A stretch of 64,000 bases of DNA, from contig OU015496.1 of NCBI GenBank assembly GCA_907164885.2, positions 183,653,874-183,717,873 on the forward strand, given 5' to 3'. The stretch comes from Dolomedes plantarius (taxonomy: Eukaryota; Arthropoda; Arachnida; Araneae; Dolomedidae). Below, in pieces: positions 59,588-64,000 of this stretch; within the stretch, counting starts at the first letter, position 1; each line of letters opens with the position of its first letter. Under the pieces are notes generated by a model, which did not search any database, had not been told where the DNA came from, and was given only the letters and a program-made list of their open reading frames with translations. The position numbers were made by a program, and so were the translations under genes.

Positions 59588-59760
59588 AGGGTACGATGGC
59601 CGAATGATTAGGCCGCTGGCTTTCGGTACCAAAGTCTGTGGATTCAAGTCCCACTATTGGCATGGATGCTTGTAGCTGTTCGGAATTGGCTTCAAGCTGT
59701 AGGCCCCGGTCTAATTAGCCCTCATGTAGTAAAAAATGACCGTAGCGCTCTCAACCAAAC
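59588..59760 (+). repeat. tRNA-derived SINE, family S1, copy 1
   Basis: A-box-like GATGGCCGAATGATTAGGC and B-box-like GTGGATTCAAGTCCCAC, then a body reading GGCATGGATGCTTGTAGC...GACCGTAGCGCTCTCAACC. The same family occurs at 61573-61724. Confidence 0.85.
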
Positions 59761-59805
59761 CATTAGTCATTTTTATATTTATAATTGCTTTTATATTGAA
59801 ACATA

Positions 59806-61024
59806 CACTGAAGTGCCACTGAATTAGGGATACCTACCTAGTAACGAGTTGGGCCTCCTCTGGCCTTGATAACGGCTGCCACACGACGAGGCATAGATTC
59901 AACAAGTTTCTGGAAACGTTCCACGGGAATGGCTTGCCAAATATTGGCTAAAGCTGTCCATAATTCAGTAAGGTTCTTTGCTGCTGTGTGATGGCCTTTC
60001 ACGCCATGTTCCAAAACATCCCAAAGATGCTCAATAGGATTTAAGTCTGGGCTTCTAGGTGGCCAATTCATGACAGAGAAGTCAGAGGAATACTCATCCA
60101 ACCAGCCAGTAGCCAACCGGGACTTGTGTTAGGTACATTTGTCTTGCTGGAAAACTCCATTACCGTACGGATAACAGAACAGCATAAACGGATGGAGGTG
60201 ATCACCCAGCAACTCTACGTACCGAATTGCATTGAAGGAGGTTGGTACTTGCACCAAAGATCCCAAACTGTGCCACGAAAAAACACCCCAGACCATGATT
60301 GAGCCACCATGCCCTTGTACAGTTCCAGCCAGGCATGCAGGATCCATGGCTTCACGAGCCTGACGCCATATTCTCAGCCTCCCGTCGGCGTTAAGTAGTC
60401 GGAATCGAGACTCATCACTCCATGCTACTCGTTTCCAGTCCTCTACACTCCAGTCTCTGTGCTCTCTTGCCCAGGCAAGACGTGCAGCCCGATGGCGAGT
60501 ATAGAGCAATGGTACTCTCGTAGGTCGACGGCTCCCGAAACCCATACGGTGAAGCGATCTTTGCACAGTCCGTTTACTGACTGTACGACTGGCACCGTCA
60601 TTAAACTGGGTGGTAATTTGATCTAATGTTTGGCTTCGCTGGCTACGTACAATACGCCTGAGCCATCTCTCACCACGCACTGTAAAGGATAATTGTCCTT
60701 TGCAGTTTGCCCGATCACTAGTTTTTTTCCATCATCCATGTATTCTTGGTATACTCTTGACACTGTCGACCTTGAAAATCCTAGCTGTCTGACGATTTCG
60801 GAAATTGAATGGCCCCTGCGTCGCGCACCTACGATTTGTCCGCGATCGAAGGCGTCTAAATCAGGCAGTTTACCAATACTGGCAATTCCAACAACTAATT
60901 CAGAACAACCACAGTACGCGCTATATATGCAGTTACCACACCACCCTCACTTGCGCATACATGATGCGCAGCGCTACACAATTTGCATAGGCTTTGCTAT
61001 CCCTAATTCAGTGGCACTTCAGTG
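59806..61024 (-). mobile_element. Tc1-like element F, 1219 bp
   Basis: TA on both sides; termini CACTGAAGTGCCACTGAATT inverted at both ends (perfect over 20 bases), continuing AGGGATA. One minus-strand transposase. Confidence 0.96.
59838..60895 (-). pseudogene. Tc1-like DD34E transposase, frameshift and stop
   Basis: Minus strand from about 60895: a FDRGQIVGARRRGHSISEIV helix-turn-helix, RQLGFSRSTVSRVYQEYMDD, then a one-base loss in an A-run (about 60722-60728) shifts the frame. It continues VRGERWLRRIVRSQRSQTLD, SKRTVQRSLHRMGF, WSDESRFRLL (first Asp), GVFQQDKCT (second; usual DN is DK), one TAA stop at about 60126-60128, and SPDLNPIEHLWDVLE (Glu) to the natural end at 59838. Two or three lesions only, so comparatively young. 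Confidence 0.94.
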
Positions 61025-61189
61025 TAGTTGAGAAAAAGGAATCATTAATACGAGTAACAAGCGTATTATAACAAAAATATGAACAAGCGTTGAACAAGTA
61101 TATGATTTAAAAAAACCTAACAAACATTCAATAAGTTTATGATTAAAAATTTCAGGTAGTCTTTTCTAACGAAACTACCGCGGATTACT

Positions 61190-61290
61190 TAACGTTGCTA
61201 ACCTCTTTTGTATGAATAATGTATGTATGTGTTATGTATATATGTATCTATGTATATGTACGTATGTATATATATACATATATTTATATC
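61190..61290. repeat. Degenerate TATG/TGTA repeat
   Basis: About 100 bases of imperfect tetranucleotide (TATG, TGTA) units. Confidence 0.85.
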
Positions 61291-61572
61291 AACATTTTGA
61301 CGCATTTTGGTACTTTTCTGTTTAAGTGTTTATTGCTTGTCCAAGCGATACAGGCTGGGTTTGGCACGCTGCCAAAATTATAACTCGCGAGATACGGACG
61401 GACGGATTTAGAGTCTGAAATTTTCCTTTCCGGAGGACCGTTATCCGACGTTAAAAAGCTAAAATTTTGTGTCCCCGTACCTGTTATCATTTTCATTAAA
61501 AATACTTTTGTGGTCGAATTACAGGCTTAGGAAATCCTGCGTACGATTTTACAATCCCGCAGGAAACTTTTT

Positions 61573-61724
61573 GGTTTGGTGTGTAGCGCTACGGTCAATT
61601 TTTGCTAGACGAAGACTCATTAGACCGGAACCCGAACGGCTACAAACGTCCATGCCAAGAGTGGAATTCAAACTACAGACTCTGGCACTGAACGCTAGTG
61701 GACTAGCCTTTCGACCATCGTCCG
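61573..61724 (-). repeat. tRNA-derived SINE, family S1, copy 2
   Basis: Minus-strand copy of the family at 59588: GACGATGGTCGAAAGGCTAG head, GTAGTTTGAATTCCAC B-box, GGCATGGACGTTTGTAGCCG body, GACCGTAGCGCTACACACC tail. Perfect 14-bp target-site duplication GCAGGAAACTTTTT at 61559-61572 and 61725-61738. Confidence 0.93.
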
Positions 61725-61738
61725 GCAGGAAACTTTTT

Positions 61739-62560
61739 AATTTGCAATCAGTCACTTGAAATTTAACTGAATTTCAAAGACTTGCTATCTTAAAATAAAT
61801 GGTCAACAAATCTGTTATCTGAAAATTTGAAAGGGTACGCTTAAGCTATTAAGGCCGCACCTGTCTTACGTATACAAGAAAAAGTTTTCTAACGCTGAAA
61901 TTTAAAGAAAGAAAAATTAATTATTATTAGAAACACTAAGAAATACGTTCTCAGCATGACATCAAGAGGTGTTTTATATTCTCATCATTATTTTTTTCTG
62001 ATAATATCTTTCTGTATACATCAGCTGACATCGCAAATCTTCAATTTTAACGTTATGCCGGGAGAATTTTCCTCTCAGTATTTGTCTGGTTACGGATTCG
62101 CAGATGTATATTTTTGAATTCTGAATAGGAAAATAGATCTTTAAATGCACTGCATATGTTTATTAAATGTCTTTTTATTTTATATTATTATTTTTTAAAT
62201 AATTTTAACTAACCGGTGATAGACATCAGTAATTTAAAACTTCTGAAGCCTTGGAAAAAATCAACTTCGGAAACATTTAAAATTAGAATTGCTTTAATTA
62301 AAAATCTGCCTTCATAAGGAAAAACCAGAATTCATAAACAGGCATTCTCTAATCTATGATTAGAAAATCACCGGGAGAAAAATTTCCCATAGCGTAAATT
62401 TGGAATTGAAGATCTGCAATGTTTACTGATTAATGAACTATTTAAATTTTTTCTTGATAGCAACTCCGTCAAAATTCTGGTCAAACTGACGAAGTGAAAC
62501 GTAGTGAGATATATAGAGCAGCACAAGGCAAACAAAATTAGAACTAATGAAGAAGTTAAG
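61739..62560. other. No gene seen
   Basis: AT-rich DNA, no coding pattern or element ends recognised. Confidence 0.5.
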
Positions 62561-62599
62561 CAAGTTTATTCCCAACCGTAGCATTCTATTGGTTTCATC

Positions 62600-63660
62600 G
62601 GACACTACTTTTGTTTTGTTTCCATTAAAATAACAGACAATTTTTTATACAAAGAAATAACTTAAATCAACAACGAATTCACCATTTTGATCAATAATTA
62701 TTTACCATTTTCCAGACAATTTCATGAATCTTCTTTCAAAGAACTTCTGATCTTTTTCTGCAAAAAAGTTTCTCAAGCGGGATTTGATACTGTTATCAGA
62801 AATGAAGGTAGTAGTTTTGCAGAGCACTGAACAAAAGGTAGTCTAATGGTGTAATGTCAGAATTATGTGGTGGTTGTGGTAACACATCCCAGCCAATCTC
62901 CAATACTTTAGGATTTCGTGTCTAAAGATGTATGTGGTTGGGGATTTTCATGATAGAACACAATACCTTTACAATTCACCTATTATGGACGTTTCTATTG
63001 CAAAATATTTTTCTGTTTTGTTAATTGTTGCAGCTTATCATTTCGTACTTTGGTAAAAGCTCAAAATAATCAACTCCTTTATAATCCCACCAAAATGATA
63101 TAATGACCTTCTTTTGATGAATATCAGCTTTTAATGTTGTTTGAGCTGTCTCCCTTAGGCTTAGACCATGATCTTTCGTGTTCAGTGTGCTATAAATAAT
63201 CCATTTTGCATCGCCGGTTATCAATCGTTTAAAAAAATGGATCATTATGATTTCAAAAGGAAGTCACATATGTTGATACGTTGTGTTAAATGAATTTCTT
63301 TAAGCCCATGTGGGATCCAAACATCATGCTTTGTTCCGTAACCAAGATTTTTTCAAATGGTCATCAATGGTTATTTTGGATGGATTTAGACTCTCAACAA
63401 GCTGCCGTACAGTTATGTGCCGATCAGCTTCAATCAGTGCTTTCAATCTGTCGTCATCAATCTCAGTTCATCTGCCAGAGCGTGGTGCATCCTGAACAGA
63501 AAAATTACCTGAATGAAATTTTGCAAACCAATTCTGGAATGTGCGTTCTGTTAGTGCATCATCACCACAAACAGCCCAAATCTACTTGTTTGCATCTGCA
63601 GCTCTGTTACCTTTGCGGAAATAAAAAAAAAATCTTATGAAAATGTTGATTTTTAGCTTT
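62600..63660 (-). pseudogene. Mariner DD34D transposase relic
   Basis: Minus-strand pieces in order: FHSGNFSVQDAPRSGR near 63520 with EIDDDRLKALIEADRHITVR (about 63470-63410), a HTH region typical of mariners. Then FFKRLITGDAKWIIYS (about 63235; the TGDEKWI catalytic block with Glu changed to Ala) and KKVIISFWWDYKGVDYFELL (63115-63060), followed by the 'DYLLF..LQN' stretch near 62850. Stops and frameshifts throughout. Terminal repeats were not identified. Confidence 0.85.
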
Positions 63661-63865
63661 CTTTCTTCAACATAAAATTTCCTCTTAAATATTTCACGAT
63701 TTTAATAAGTTTTATGTAAAACGCACTCTGATATATCAGTTTCTACAATGCATTCTCAAAAAATTGTTTCAAATGACGTTAAAATCGTCTACACGCTACT
63801 ATAGTTATCTTACGGAAAAATCGAAATTAGTTGAAACCCAATCATTGCATGTTACCTCTAATGTA

Positions 63866-64000
63866 CACTGCTGGCCACCCAAATTGCAACACCAAGAATG
63901 ACAAGAGATATCACAACAAAATTTATTTTGTAGATAACATGTTGACCAAGTATAAAATGATTAAATTTATAGACTTCTGTGAAGTGTGGTTCCTGCCAAA
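63866..64000. mobile_element. Tc1-like element, partial at window edge
   Basis: Following a TA, CACTGCTGGCCACCCAAATT GCAACACCAAGAATGAC (written with a break) resembles the terminal repeat of a Tc1-like family. The rest lies outside the window. Confidence 0.55.

Noticed and set aside
58953..64000. First exon of the channel (TM1)
   Set aside because: No minus-strand segment with a hydrophobic helix plus FPAVT-like block and splice borders was seen, so none is annotated.

Overview
The window is animal nuclear DNA: AT-rich, full of long (TA)n microsatellites, with genes split into short exons by GT..AG introns and with transposable elements in nearly every intron. The mix (DD34E Tc1-like and DD34D mariner elements, piggyBac, hAT, Helitron, a Ginger/KRBA2-like integrase, R1-like LINE, gypsy LTR elements, tRNA-derived SINEs) together with a DEG/ENaC channel of pickpocket/ASIC type points to an arthropod. 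An arachnid, probably a spider, is my inference; nothing here proves the species. No rRNA, no intact tRNA, no CRISPR and no bacterial gene was seen.

The one host gene I can support is an amiloride-sensitive-type sodium channel (DEG/ENaC superfamily) on the minus strand. It reads from high to low coordinates through at least 12 exons: 58952-58825, 55763-55645, 52263-52061, 50047-49949, 47739-47613, 45263-45206, 43417-43360, 26336-26310, 23468-23445, 22256-22225, 20066-19991 and 8685-8461 (stop). Every junction has AG/GT borders and the phases close into one frame of 1176 nt, 391 residues plus stop. It covers the extracellular finger/palm region, the second membrane helix with its GxS filter and a basic C-tail. 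The first helix and start lie upstream, probably beyond position 64000. The fourth exon has at least two decayed tandem copies and a partial third beside it.

Repeats fill the introns. 1-4.3 kb: gypsy remnant (minus) and a Tc1-like relic. 5-7 kb: an inverted-repeat element holding two hAT elements. 7.1-8.1 kb: a 455-bp tandem duplication. 8.7-11.2 kb: a hAT holding a 1.44-kb Tc1-like element. 12-15 kb: a broken arthropod multicopy ORF split by a mariner foldback. 15.6-18.1 kb: piggyBac. 18.4-19.4 kb: Ginger-like element. 24.3-25.9 kb: Tc1-like. 26.7-29.4 kb: probable Helitron holding a TTAA element. 29.8-33.3 kb: three TIR elements end to end. 33.3-38.6 kb: R1-like LINE split by a Tc1-like element. 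38.6-42.3 kb: decayed Helitron holding a Helentron-like element and a Harbinger-like MITE. 44.2-46.3 kb: two mariners. 48-49.6 kb: a hAT MITE and a TTAA MITE. 52.6-54.9 kb: gypsy with a 355-bp LTR. 57.5 kb: short hAT. 58.6-61.7 kb: SINEs and a Tc1-like element. 62.6-63.7 kb: mariner. 63.9 kb: the start of another Tc1-like element.

Almost every transposase is visibly broken by stops, frameshifts or deletions. The region is best read as a large channel gene whose introns have grown by repeated nested insertion, many into TA or TTAA sites.
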